Below are positions 6,822 through 13,891 of a stretch of DNA of 22,243 bases, piece after piece. The first letter of the stretch is position 1. Every line of letters starts with the position of its first letter. Source of the DNA: Albimonas sp041685625 (GTDB lineage Bacteria; Pseudomonadota; Alphaproteobacteria; Rhodobacterales; Rhodobacteraceae); NCBI GenBank assembly GCA_041685625.1, contig JAWLFJ010000062.1, forward strand, positions 1 through 22,243. The letters are read 5' to 3'. Under the pieces are notes generated by a model, which saw nothing but the letters and a program-made list of their open reading frames with translations, had not been told where the DNA came from and ran no database searches. The translations under genes were made by a program, and so were the position numbers.

Positions 6822-8045
6822 ATGAAACGCATCGACGTCGACGCCCTCGTGGTCGGCGGCGGCCCCGCCGGGCTCGCCGCCGCCTGCCTTCTCGCCGCCG
6901 AAGGGCTCGAGACCCTGTGCCTCGACGCCGCGCCGCCGCCGCCCGACGACGCGCCGGGCGCGGATCTGCGCACCGCCGCGCTGCTGCGCCCTTCGGTGGA
7001 GGCGCTGGAGGCCGCCGGCGCCTGGCCCCGACTCGCGCCCGAGGCCGCGCCGCTGCACGTCATGCGCCTGATCGACGCCGGCGGGCCGGAGACGCCGCCC
7101 GTCCCGCGCGAGACCGCGGACTTCGTCGCCTCCGAGATCCAGAAGCGGCCGTTCGGCTGGAACCTGCCGAACCTGACCATCCGCCGCGCGCTCGCCGCGC
7201 ATCTCGCCGCGGCGCCGAACGCCGAGCTCCGCGCCCCCGCGACGCTCGCGCGGCTGACGCCGCGCACCGCCCATGCCGTCGCGACGCTGGGGGACGGCAG
7301 CCAGCTGCGCGCCCGCCTCGTCGTCGCGGCCGACGGGCGCGACAGCCCGACCCGCCGCATGGCCGGCATGACCGCCCGGCGCTGGGGCTACGGCCAGAAG
7401 GCGCTCGTCTTCGCGGTGACGCACGAGCGCCCGCATGACGGCGTCTCGACCGAGATCCACCGCAGCGGCGGCCCCTTCACCCTCGTCCCGCTTCCCGACG
7501 GCCCGGCGGGCGAGCCGCGCTCCTCCGTGGTCTGGATGGAGGCCGGGCCGAAGGCCGAGGCGCTGGGCCGCGACGCGGAAGAAGACCTCGCCGCCTTCGA
7601 GGCCGAGCTGAACGCCCGCAGCTGCGGCGTGCTCGGGCGGCTTTCGCTCGCCTCCCGCGTCGCGCTCTGGCCGATCGTCAGCCAGCTCGCCCCGCGGCTC
7701 GACGGGCCGCGCACGGCGCTGATGGGCGAGGCGGCGCATGTGGTGCCGCCGATCGGCGCGCAGGGCCTGAACATGAGCGTCGCCGACGCCGCCGCCCTCG
7801 CCGCGATGACGGGCGAGGCGCTGCGGAGCGGCCGCGACCCCGGCGCGCCGGAGCTGCTCGCCCGCTACCACCGCGCCCGCTGGCCGGAGATGGCGGGCCG
7901 CGTCGCCGGCGTCGACGCGCTGAACCGCGCCGCGATGACGGAGGTTCAGCCGCTGCGCGATCTGCGCCGCCTCGGCCTGCGCACGTTGCACGGGCTCCGC
8001 CCGCTGCGCCGGAGCGCCATGCGCCTCGGCATGGGCGCCGGCTGA
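6822..8045 (+). CDS. UbiH/UbiF-type FAD-dependent hydroxylase
   Basis: A 407-residue class A flavoprotein monooxygenase. The N-terminal Rossmann motif 'DALVVGGGPAGLAAACLLAAEG' spans about residues 7-28. The NADPH/FAD 'DG' motif appears as 'VVAADGRDSPTRRMAG', and the FAD-ribityl motif as 'LMGEAAHVVPPIGAQGLNMSVADA'. This group hydroxylates the ubiquinone ring (UbiH/UbiF/UbiL); which ring position is unclear, so I give no symbol. The usual 'GDAAH' is 'GEAAH' and the following residues are 'VVPPIGAQGLN', as in alphaproteobacterial UbiH-like proteins. The start at 6822 begins right before the conserved strand and lies seven bases after a TAGGCT box, without a Shine-Dalgarno at normal spacing. No other ubiquinone genes are next to it. 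Confidence 0.93.
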   Translation: MKRIDVDALVVGGGPAGLAAACLLAAEGLETLCLDAAPPPPDDAPGADLRTAALLRPSVEALEAAGAWPRLAPEAAPLHVMRLIDAGGPETPPVPRETADFVASEIQKRPFGWNLPNLTIRRALAAHLAAAPNAELRAPATLARLTPRTAHAVATLGDGSQLRARLVVAADGRDSPTRRMAGMTARRWGYGQKALVFAVTHERPHDGVSTEIHRSGGPFTLVPLPDGPAGEPRSSVVWMEAGPKAEALGRDAEEDLAAFEAELNARSCGVLGRLSLASRVALWPIVSQLAPRLDGPRTALMGEAAHVVPPIGAQGLNMSVADAAALAAMTGEALRSGRDPGAPELLARYHRARWPEMAGRVAGVDALNRAAMTEVQPLRDLRRLGLRTLHGLRPLRRSAMRLGMGAG

Positions 8046-8116
8046 GGCGCGCGCCGAGGCGGATCGGGCCGAAGGACATGACGAAAGGGGCGTTTCGCGG
8101 GCGCCCGGCGGCGTGA

Positions 8117-8147
8117 TAGCGTCGCGGTTCAAGGCGGCCGAAAGGAG
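8117..8147 (+). promoter_or_regulatory. Candidate -10 box and strong Shine-Dalgarno for the 8156 gene
   Basis: TAGCGT at 8117-8122 resembles the -10 boxes seen elsewhere in the window. AAAGGAGG at 8140-8147 is a near-perfect Shine-Dalgarno eight bases before ATG 8156. It contrasts with the genes here that have none. Confidence 0.4.
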
Positions 8148-8155
8148 GCCCGACC

Positions 8156-9001
8156 ATGTCCGACGATCGCGAGACGGATCTCGTCCGCCACTACCGTTCG
8201 GCCGGCGACGGCGCGGCGCTGCTCGACCGCATCAAGGAGGCGTTGCGACTCGCCGGGGCCGACCCGGACCGCCCGCGGCGCGACGACCTGAAGCCCGCGG
8301 ACGAGTTCCACATGGGGGGGCTTCCCGCGACCGACGCGCTGCTCGCGCAGCTTTCGCTCGGCATCGGGGACCGGGTGCTCGACATCGGCGCGGGCATCGG
8401 CGGAACCGCCCGTCACGTCGCCGCGACGACCGGGGCGGAGGTGACGGGGGTCGACCTCGTGCCCGACTACGTCGAGGTCGCGATGGCGCTCTCGGCCGCG
8501 GTGGGCGAGACGCGGACGCGCTTCGTGGCCGGCACGGCGGAGCGCCTGCCGGTCGAGGACGGCGCCTTCGACGCGGCGCTGCTGATCCATGTCGGCATGA
8601 ACGTGCCCGACAAGCCCGCCCTCTTCGCCGAGGCCTGTCGCGCGCTCCGCCCGGGCGGAACCTTCGCGGTCTACGACGCGATGCGCACCGGCGAGGGCGA
8701 GATCCGCTTCCCCGTCCCATGGGCCGCCGCGCCCGGGCAGTCGCATCTCGCGACGCCGGGGATCTACCGCGAGGCCGCCGACGCGGCGGGCTTCCTGCTG
8801 ACGGCGGAGCGGGACCGGGGCGACTTCGCGCGCGACTTCTTCGCCCAGGCGGCGGCCAAGGTGGCCGAGCGCGGCCCGCCGCCGATCTCCATCGCCGTGC
8901 TGATGGGCGACACGGCGCGCGACAAGATCGCCAATCTCCGCGCCGCGCTCGACGACCGGGTGATCTCTCCGGTCGAGATGGTCTTCCGCAAGCCCCGTTG
9001 A
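8156..9001 (+). CDS. SAM-dependent methyltransferase, UbiE/glycine-sarcosine methyltransferase-like
   Basis: A 281-residue soluble methyltransferase. The N-terminus 'RHYRSAGDGAALLDRIKEALRLAG' and 'DDLKPADEFHMGGLPAT' precede the SAM-binding motif I 'RVLDIGAGIGGTARHVA' (about 73-89). 'VTGVDLVPDYVEVA' and 'FVAGTAERLPVEDGAFDAALLIHVGMNV' follow, then 'ALRPGGTFAVYDAMR'. The overall pattern resembles small-molecule methyltransferases such as dimethylglycine/sarcosine or gamma-tocopherol types. The substrate is not determinable. The start is set by the AAAGGAGG eight bases upstream. It converges on a VOC-family gene with only ten bases between stops. Confidence 0.92.
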   Translation: MSDDRETDLVRHYRSAGDGAALLDRIKEALRLAGADPDRPRRDDLKPADEFHMGGLPATDALLAQLSLGIGDRVLDIGAGIGGTARHVAATTGAEVTGVDLVPDYVEVAMALSAAVGETRTRFVAGTAERLPVEDGAFDAALLIHVGMNVPDKPALFAEACRALRPGGTFAVYDAMRTGEGEIRFPVPWAAAPGQSHLATPGIYREAADAAGFLLTAERDRGDFARDFFAQAAAKVAERGPPPISIAVLMGDTARDKIANLRAALDDRVISPVEMVFRKPR

Positions 9002-9011
9002 GTGGCGCCGC

Positions 9012-9476
9012 TCAGGCGTCCTCGGGCGGCTCGATCCCCTTGTCCGCGAGCTGGCTGCGGGCGTCCTCGCTCTTGGCGAGGTCCCCGGCGCCCAGCGCCT
9101 CCAGCACGCCGCGGGCCTTGAGGAACTGGATGTCGGGATAGGCCACCACCTCGATCCGGTTGCCCCAGGGATCGAGGAAGTCCAGCCGTCCCTCGGTCAC
9201 GATCTCCACGCCCTCGGCCTCCAGCCGCGCGCGCAGCCCCTCGCGGTCGTCGACCACGAGGCCGAAATGCCGGTGCGCGTCGCGCGGCCCCTCCTTCGGC
9301 TCGGAGAGGGCGAGGAACTGGTCGCCCATGTCGATGAAGGCCATGCCCTCGCCCCGCCCGCGCAGCTCGAACTCGAAGAAGCGCCCGTAGAAGACCAGCG
9401 CCGCCTCGACGTCCCCGACCTCGAGCGCGACGTGGTTGAGGCCGATCAGCCGCGGGCGGCTTGCGCTTTCGCTCAT
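9012..9476 (-). CDS. VOC-family (glyoxalase/dioxygenase fold) protein
   Basis: A 154-residue vicinal-oxygen-chelate protein with two beta-alpha-beta-beta-beta modules. Likely metal ligands are His15 ('GLNHVALEV'), His70 ('DAHRHFGLVVDD') and Glu109 ('DPWGNRIEVVAY'). The fourth ligand position in the first module is not obvious. The last 35 or so residues (from 'IQFLKARGVLE') form a charged helical tail beyond the usual domain. Function could be glyoxalase-like, dioxygenase or antibiotic resistance; I cannot decide. AAAGGGAG lies upstream of ATG 9476. Only 42 bases separate it from the divergent transporter start, so the two promoters must overlap or extend into the neighbouring genes. Confidence 0.9.
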   Translation of the reverse strand: MSESASRPRLIGLNHVALEVGDVEAALVFYGRFFEFELRGRGEGMAFIDMGDQFLALSEPKEGPRDAHRHFGLVVDDREGLRARLEAEGVEIVTEGRLDFLDPWGNRIEVVAYPDIQFLKARGVLEALGAGDLAKSEDARSQLADKGIEPPEDA

Positions 9477-9518
9477 GGCGGGCTCCCTTTGCCGGAAAAG
9501 CCACGGGGGAGGATGCGG

Positions 9519-10430
9519 ATGACCGCGACCGACAGCGTCGCCGAACGGCGCGGCGCGCTCAAGGGGCACGCGGCGATGCTGCTGTTCGCGGCGGCGATCT
9601 CGGTCTCCTTCTCGCTCGGCGACCGCGCGGCGGAGCTGATCGCGCCCGAGGCGCTGAACGCCATCCGCTTCGGCATCGCCGCGGTCGTGCTCGGCGTCCT
9701 CGCGGCGCTCGGTCCGGGGCTCTCGCGCGGGCAGCTCGCGGCGCCGTGGCGCTATCCGCTGCTCGGCGGGATCTTCGCGGTCTATTTCGTGCTGATGTTC
9801 GTCGCGCTGGCGCTGGCCGAGCCGGTCTCGGTCGGCACCGTCTTCACGCTCACCCCGGCGATGGCGGCGCTGTTCGGCTGGCTGCTGCTGCGCCAGCGCG
9901 CCACGCCGCGCATGCTGCTCGCGCTGGCGATCGGCGCGGCGGGCGCGGTCTGGGTGATCTTCCGCGCCGATCTCGACGCGCTGCTGGACCTGCGGGTCGG
10001 GCGGGGCGAGGCGATCTTCGCCGTCGGCTGCGCGGCGCATGCGCTCTACACGCCGCTCGTGCGCCGGCTGAACCGGGGGGAGGCGCCGCTCGCCTTCTCG
10101 TTCTGGACCACGGCCTCGGTCTGCCTGGTGGTCACCGCGGGCTCGGCGGCGACGGGCTCGCTGTTCGCGACGGACTGGGCGGCGCTGCCGCCGATCGTCT
10201 GGGTCGCGGTGCTCTACCTCGCGTTCGGCGCCACGGCGCTGACGGTCTATCTGGTGCAGTTCGCCACGATGCGCCTGCCCGCCGCCAAAGTCATGGCCTA
10301 CGGCTATCTGGTGCCGAGCTTCGTGACCCTCTGGGAGGCGCTGTTCGGCTTCGGCCCGCCGCCGCCCGCGGTGCTCGCCGGCGTCGCGGCGACGGCGCTG
10401 GCGATGCTGCTGCTGCTGGCCGAGGACTGA
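9519..10430 (+). CDS. EamA/DMT-superfamily transporter
   Basis: A 303-residue inner-membrane protein with about ten hydrophobic helices arranged as two EamA repeats (for example 'AAMLLFAAAISVSFSLG', 'GIFAVYFVLMFVALALAEP', 'WVAVLYLAFGATALTVYLVQF'). Members export amino acids, purines or other metabolites; the cargo is unknown. 'TLTPAMAALFGWLLLRQR' and 'AYGYLVPSFVTLWEALFG' are the characteristic P-loop-like helix ends of the two halves. ATG 9519 is preferred over ATG 9513 because the GGGGGAGG at 9505-9512 ends six bases before 9519 but directly abuts 9513. It is convergent with mutL, with a perfect hairpin over both stop codons. Confidence 0.92.
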   Translation: MTATDSVAERRGALKGHAAMLLFAAAISVSFSLGDRAAELIAPEALNAIRFGIAAVVLGVLAALGPGLSRGQLAAPWRYPLLGGIFAVYFVLMFVALALAEPVSVGTVFTLTPAMAALFGWLLLRQRATPRMLLALAIGAAGAVWVIFRADLDALLDLRVGRGEAIFAVGCAAHALYTPLVRRLNRGEAPLAFSFWTTASVCLVVTAGSAATGSLFATDWAALPPIVWVAVLYLAFGATALTVYLVQFATMRLPAAKVMAYGYLVPSFVTLWEALFGFGPPPPAVLAGVAATALAMLLLLAED

Positions 10431-10446
10431 GGGGGCCGCCCCTCAG
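10427..10446. terminator. Bidirectional hairpin between the EamA gene and mutL
   Basis: CTGAGGGG (10427-10434), loop GCCG, CCCCTCAG (10439-10446) form a perfect 8-bp stem with a 4-base loop. It covers the stop codons of both convergent genes. There is no clear T-tract on either side, so it may be a weak or factor-assisted terminator. Confidence 0.5.
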
Positions 10447-12299
10447 CGCCGCCCGAACAGACGCTCGATCTGGCCGAGGCTCAGCTCGACATAGGTCGGC
10501 CGGCCGTGGTTGCACTGGCCGGCGCCGGGGGTCGCCTCCATCTCGCGCAGGAGCGCGTTCATCTCGGGCGCCGAGAGCCGCCGGCCCGCGCGGACCGAGC
10601 CGTGACAGGCCATGCGGCTCAGCACCGCGTCGATCCGCGCCGCGAGCGCCTCCGGCCCGCCGGTCTCGGCCTCCGCCAGCGCGTCGGCGACGTCGCGCAG
10701 CAGCGCCGCGGCGTCCGGGCGGCCGAGCGCGGCCGGCGTCTCGCGCACCGCCACCGCGCCGGGGCCGAAGGGCTCCACCGCCAGCCCCGCCCCGGCCAGC
10801 GCCTCGGCGGCGGCGAGCACGCGGTCGGCCTCGGCGCCGAGCTCCACGATCTCCGGGATCAGCAGGGCCTGCCGGGCGACGGCGCCGGCGGCGCGCTCGC
10901 GCTTCAGCCGCTCGTAGACCAGGCGCTCGTGCGCGGCGTGCTGGTCGACGATGACCATGCCCGCGGCGGTCTGCGCGACCACGTAGGTCTCGTGCAGCTG
11001 GCCGCGCGCGACGCCGAGGGGCAGGTCCTCCGCCGCCTCGGCGTCGCCCGGCTCGTCGATGCGCGCGCCGCGCCAGGCGCCGGCCTCCTCGGCGAGGCCC
11101 GGCTGCGCGGGCGCCTGCCAGGCCCCCGCCGCCTCCCGCGCGGCCGGGGACGGCGCCGAGGGCCGTCCCCATGGCAGGCCGGGCCGCGCCCCGCCTTCGC
11201 GGAAGGCGCCGAGCGCCGCGTCCCCCACCGAGGCCGCCGCGCGGTGTCCCGCCTCCGCCAGCGCGTGGCGCAGCGCCGAGACGATCAGGCCGCGCGCCAG
11301 CCCCGGCTCGCGGAAGCGCACCTCGGTCTTGGCCGGATGCACGTTGACGTCGACGCGGTGCGGGTCGCAGTCCAGATGCAGCGCCGCCGCCGGATGCCGG
11401 TCCTTCGCCAGCAGGTCCGCATAGGCGGCGCGTAGGGCGCCGGTCAGCATCCGGTCCCGAACCGGGCGGCCGTTGACGAACAGGAACTGCGCCACCGCCG
11501 CCCCGCGCGAATGCGTCGGCAGCGCCGCGAGGCCCGAGAGCCGCAGGCCTTCCCGCTCCGCCTCCACCGCCAGCGCGTCGGCGGCGAAGGCGCGGCCCAG
11601 CACCGCCTCGATCCGCGCGCGCCGGGCCTCGAGGCCGGCCGGATCGCCCGTCTCCGGCTCCACCCGGAAGAGGCGGCGCGCCTCGCCCCCGCTGACGTCG
11701 CTCAACACGATCCCCGCCTGCGGCGCGGCGAGGGCGAGGCGGCGCACGGCGTCCGTCACCGCCTGCGTCTCGGCCCGGTCGGTGCGCAGGAACTTCAGCC
11801 GCGCCGGGGTCGCGTGGAACAGGTCGCGCGCCTCCACCACCGTCCCGCACGGCCTCGCCGCGGGGCGGGGGGCGGAGAGGCGCCCGGCGTCGCAGCGGAT
11901 CTCCCAGGCCTCCGCCGCACCCTCCGCCCGGCTGACCAGCGTCAGGCGGGAGACGGCGGCGATCGAGGGCAGCGCCTCGCCCCGGAAGCCGAAACTGACG
12001 ATGTCCAGAAGGTCCGCGCCGTCGGTCTTGGAGGTGGCGTGCCGCTCCAGCGCCAGCGCCAGCTCCCCGGCCGGGATGCCCCCGCCGTCGTCCGAGACCC
12101 GGATCAGCGTGCGCCCGCCGTCGGCGATCTCGATCTCGATGCGCCGGGCGCCGGCGTCGAGCGCGTTCTCCGCGAGCTCCTTGACCGCCGAGGCCGGCCG
12201 CTCGACCACCTCGCCCGCGGCGATGCGGTTCTGCGCGCCTTCGTCGAGCCGCTGGATCGCCCGACGCGGGGCCGAGATATGGGGGTCCGAAGCATCCAT
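10443..12299 (-). CDS. mutL: DNA mismatch repair protein MutL (endonuclease type)
   Basis: A 618-residue protein. The N-terminal GHKL ATPase has 'NRIAAGEVVERPASAVKELAENALDAG' across residues 24-50 (Asn45 is the metal/ATP-site Asn), 'DDGGGI' at 70-75 and 'GFRGEAL' at 104-110. The transducer domain includes 'FLFVNGRPVRD' and 'DVNVHPAKTEVRF'. A Pro/Ala-rich linker at about 355-425 leads to the C-terminal dimerisation domain. That domain carries the nuclease motif DQHAxxExxxxE starting at Asp452 ('DQHAAHERLVYE'), plus 'ACHGSVRAG' and 'QCNHGRPTY'. MutL with this motif nicks DNA itself, as in bacteria lacking MutH. There is no Shine-Dalgarno before ATG 12299; a TAGATC -10 box lies seven bases upstream, suggesting a leaderless message. 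It lies downstream of moaE but is separated from it by two hairpins and its own promoter. Confidence 0.98.
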   Translation of the reverse strand: MDASDPHISAPRRAIQRLDEGAQNRIAAGEVVERPASAVKELAENALDAGARRIEIEIADGGRTLIRVSDDGGGIPAGELALALERHATSKTDGADLLDIVSFGFRGEALPSIAAVSRLTLVSRAEGAAEAWEIRCDAGRLSAPRPAARPCGTVVEARDLFHATPARLKFLRTDRAETQAVTDAVRRLALAAPQAGIVLSDVSGGEARRLFRVEPETGDPAGLEARRARIEAVLGRAFAADALAVEAEREGLRLSGLAALPTHSRGAAVAQFLFVNGRPVRDRMLTGALRAAYADLLAKDRHPAAALHLDCDPHRVDVNVHPAKTEVRFREPGLARGLIVSALRHALAEAGHRAAASVGDAALGAFREGGARPGLPWGRPSAPSPAAREAAGAWQAPAQPGLAEEAGAWRGARIDEPGDAEAAEDLPLGVARGQLHETYVVAQTAAGMVIVDQHAAHERLVYERLKRERAAGAVARQALLIPEIVELGAEADRVLAAAEALAGAGLAVEPFGPGAVAVRETPAALGRPDAAALLRDVADALAEAETGGPEALAARIDAVLSRMACHGSVRAGRRLSAPEMNALLREMEATPGAGQCNHGRPTYVELSLGQIERLFGRR

Positions 12300-12306
12300 G
12301 ACGCCA

Positions 12307-12336
12307 GATCTAGCAGACCCCGGCCCGAGTCGCCAA
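12307..12336 (-). promoter_or_regulatory. Candidate mutL promoter (leaderless)
   Basis: On the minus strand TTGGCG (12336-12331), an 18-base spacer and TAGATC (12312-12307) make a -35/-10 pair. Seven bases then lead to the mutL ATG at 12299, so transcription should start at or next to the start codon. A second TTGGCG occurs at 12346-12341. Confidence 0.5.
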
Positions 12337-12351
12337 GCGCCGCCAAGGGGC

Positions 12352-12382
12352 GCGCTCCGATCCGCAACGCGGATCGGGGCGC
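12352..12382. terminator. GC-rich hairpin between moaE and mutL
   Basis: Arms 12352-12365 and 12369-12382 pair over 14 positions with one T-G wobble around a 3-base loop; the inner nine base pairs (CCGATCCGC/GCGGATCGG) are perfect. It lies after the moaE stop and just before the mutL promoter in the leftward direction. No T-tract follows at once. It could be a terminator for the pgsA-moaDE transcript. Confidence 0.5.
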
Positions 12383-12414
12383 CGCGCGACGGGCTCGACG
12401 CCCCCGCGCGGCGC
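12379..12414. repeat. Second inverted repeat overlapping the moaE-mutL hairpin
   Basis: GCGCCGCGCG (12379-12388) and CGCGCGGCGC (12405-12414) are perfect 10-base inverted arms around a 16-base loop. The left arm shares four bases with the neighbouring hairpin at 12352-12382, so the two full stems cannot both form. Confidence 0.5.
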
Positions 12415-12445
12415 CGCGCCCGCCGAGGGGCGCCCCGGCCGCGGC

Positions 12446-12913
12446 TCAGGCGCCCCAGCGGGCCTTGGCGGCGTCGTCGCTCTCGCGCGCCTCGACCCAG
12501 CGCGCGCCCTGCGGCGTCTCCTCCTTCTTCCAGAAGGGCGCCTCGGTCTTGAGCCAGTCCATCAGGAAGGCCGTCGCCTCGAAGGCCGCGTGCCGGTGCG
12601 GCGAGGCGGCGGCGGCCAGCACGATGCGCTCGGCCGGGCGCAGCGGCCCGACGCGGTGCACGATCAGCGCCCCCTGCAGCGGCCAGCGCGCCGCCGCGTC
12701 CCCGGCGATGCGGGTCAGCGCCCGCTCCGTCGCACCCGGCCAGTGCTCCAGCGTCATGCCCTTCACGGCCGCCTCGCCGGCCCGGTCGCGCACCAGGCCC
12801 ACGAAGCTCGCCACCGCGCCGACGTCCGTGCGTCCGGCGGTCAGGCGCTCCAGCTCCTCGGAGACGTCGAAATCCGCCTCCTGCACCCGGACGAGGATCC
12901 GCGCGCCGGCCAT
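12446..12913 (-). CDS. moaE: Molybdopterin synthase catalytic subunit MoaE
   Basis: A 155-residue large subunit of molybdopterin synthase, which with MoaD adds the dithiolene sulfurs to cyclic pyranopterin monophosphate in the cytoplasm. Seen here: 'GAVASFVGLVRD', 'LEHWPGATERAL', 'IVHRVGPLRPAE', Arg107 in 'SPHRHAAF', and the catalytic lysines Lys122 and Lys129 in 'WLKTEAPFWKKE'. It starts one base after the moaD stop, so the two are translationally coupled, matching the fixed stoichiometry of the complex. The cofactor it makes is needed by the large molybdenum oxidoreductase at 17665-19752. A 146-base gap with two hairpins separates it from mutL. Confidence 0.97.
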   Translation of the reverse strand: MAGARILVRVQEADFDVSEELERLTAGRTDVGAVASFVGLVRDRAGEAAVKGMTLEHWPGATERALTRIAGDAAARWPLQGALIVHRVGPLRPAERIVLAAAASPHRHAAFEATAFLMDWLKTEAPFWKKEETPQGARWVEARESDDAAKARWGA

Positions 12914-12914
12914 C

Positions 12915-13160
12915 TCAGCCCCCCGTGACCGGCGGGAAGAAGGCGACCTCCCGCACGCCGGCCAGCGGTGCGTCGAGATCGCCCATCTCCTCGTCCAGCG
13001 CCACGCAGACCGCGGCGAGGTCGGCGAAGGCCGCGGCGTGCCGCTCGTCGCGCGCGCGCAGCTCCGCGACCAGCTCGGCCACGGTGGAGGCCTCCGTCTC
13101 CACCTCCTCGGTCGCGGCGCCGACGCGCTCGCGCAACCAGGCGAAATAGAGCACGCGCAT
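12915..13160 (-). CDS. moaD: Molybdopterin synthase sulfur-carrier subunit MoaD
   Basis: An 81-residue ubiquitin-fold sulfur carrier. It begins 'MRVLYFAWLRERVG', has the 'TVAELVAELRARD' helix, and ends in the diagnostic Gly-Gly ('FFPPVTGG') whose C-terminal carboxylate is thiolated and delivers sulfur in the MoaE complex. The stop of pgsA is three bases upstream and the start of moaE one base downstream, so all three form one transcription unit. Confidence 0.96.
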   Translation of the reverse strand: MRVLYFAWLRERVGAATEEVETEASTVAELVAELRARDERHAAAFADLAAVCVALDEEMGDLDAPLAGVREVAFFPPVTGG

Positions 13161-13163
13161 CGC

Positions 13164-13829
13164 TCAGGCCTCCTTCGCCGCGGGGTGGGCGAGGGCGCGG
13201 CGGAAATAGCCGACCCCGGTCCAGACGGTCATCGCCGCCGCGAGCCACAGCAGCCCGAAGCCGCTCGTCACCACCACCGGCGTCGCCGCGCGCAGCGGCC
13301 CGAGCCAATGCGGATCCGGCGCCGCGCCCTCCAGGATCGCGAAGAACGCCTCGGGGCCGAGCTGGTGGAACAGCAGCGCCTCGCGCTCCGTCGCCCAGCC
13401 GGCCAACAGGAGCGCGCCGATGGCCATCATCTGCACGGTGGTCTTCCACTTGGCGAGGCGCGTCACCGGCGCCTCCACCCGGCCCGCGAGGAACTCGCGC
13501 AGACCCGAGACGGCGACCTCCCGCAGCATGATGGCCGCCGCGGGCACGATCATCAGCGGATTCGGTCCGGTGAGCATCAGCAGCACCGCGAGGGCGATCA
13601 TCACCATCGCCTTGTCGGCGATCGGGTCCATCATCCGCCCGTAGGCGCTGACCGCGCCGAGCCGGCGCGCCAGCCAGCCGTCCGCCCAGTCGGTGACCGC
13701 CGCGACGACGAAGAGCCCGAAGGCGATCAGGTCCGCCGTCGGGCGCGGCAGCCCGGCGAAGACGAGCGCCACGCCCGGCGCGGCGACCAGGCGGAAACTC
13801 GTGAGCAGGTTGGGCAGCGCGTGGACCAT
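13164..13829 (-). CDS. pgsA: CDP-diacylglycerol-glycerol-3-phosphate 3-phosphatidyltransferase
   Basis: A 221-residue inner-membrane enzyme that makes phosphatidylglycerol phosphate. The full CDP-alcohol phosphatidyltransferase signature is present: Asp47, Asp50, Gly51, Ala54, Arg55, Gly64, Asp68 and Asp72 with exactly the family spacing. Several hydrophobic helices follow ('AMVMIALAVLLML', 'TTVQMMAIGALLLAG', 'GFGLLWLAAAMTVW'), and an insert of about 30 residues ('EREALLFHQLGPEAFFAILEG' region) precedes the last helix. 'MVHALPNLLTSFRLVAAP' is the typical N-terminus. CGGAG lies about eight bases before ATG 13829. It is the first gene of the pgsA-moaD-moaE run, an arrangement familiar from Rhodobacterales, where uvrC often precedes it; here a broken gene lies upstream instead. 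Confidence 0.96.
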   Translation of the reverse strand: MVHALPNLLTSFRLVAAPGVALVFAGLPRPTADLIAFGLFVVAAVTDWADGWLARRLGAVSAYGRMMDPIADKAMVMIALAVLLMLTGPNPLMIVPAAAIMLREVAVSGLREFLAGRVEAPVTRLAKWKTTVQMMAIGALLLAGWATEREALLFHQLGPEAFFAILEGAAPDPHWLGPLRAATPVVVTSGFGLLWLAAAMTVWTGVGYFRRALAHPAAKEA

Positions 13830-13891
13830 GCGGGGCTCCGTCGGTTCCGTCCCCTCTCTCCCCGATGCGCGGCGCCGGTGCAAGGCGCCCG

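Noticed and set aside
5139..8132. Very long open frames on the strand opposite to, or out of frame with, recognised genes, e.g. 997 codons leftward over 5139-8132 and 690 codons rightward over 17695-19767.
   Set aside because: They are Arg/Ala/Pro/Gly-rich shadow frames caused by high GC. Only the part of the 5139-8132 frame up to 5972 has motifs, and the opposite strands encode well-conserved enzymes.
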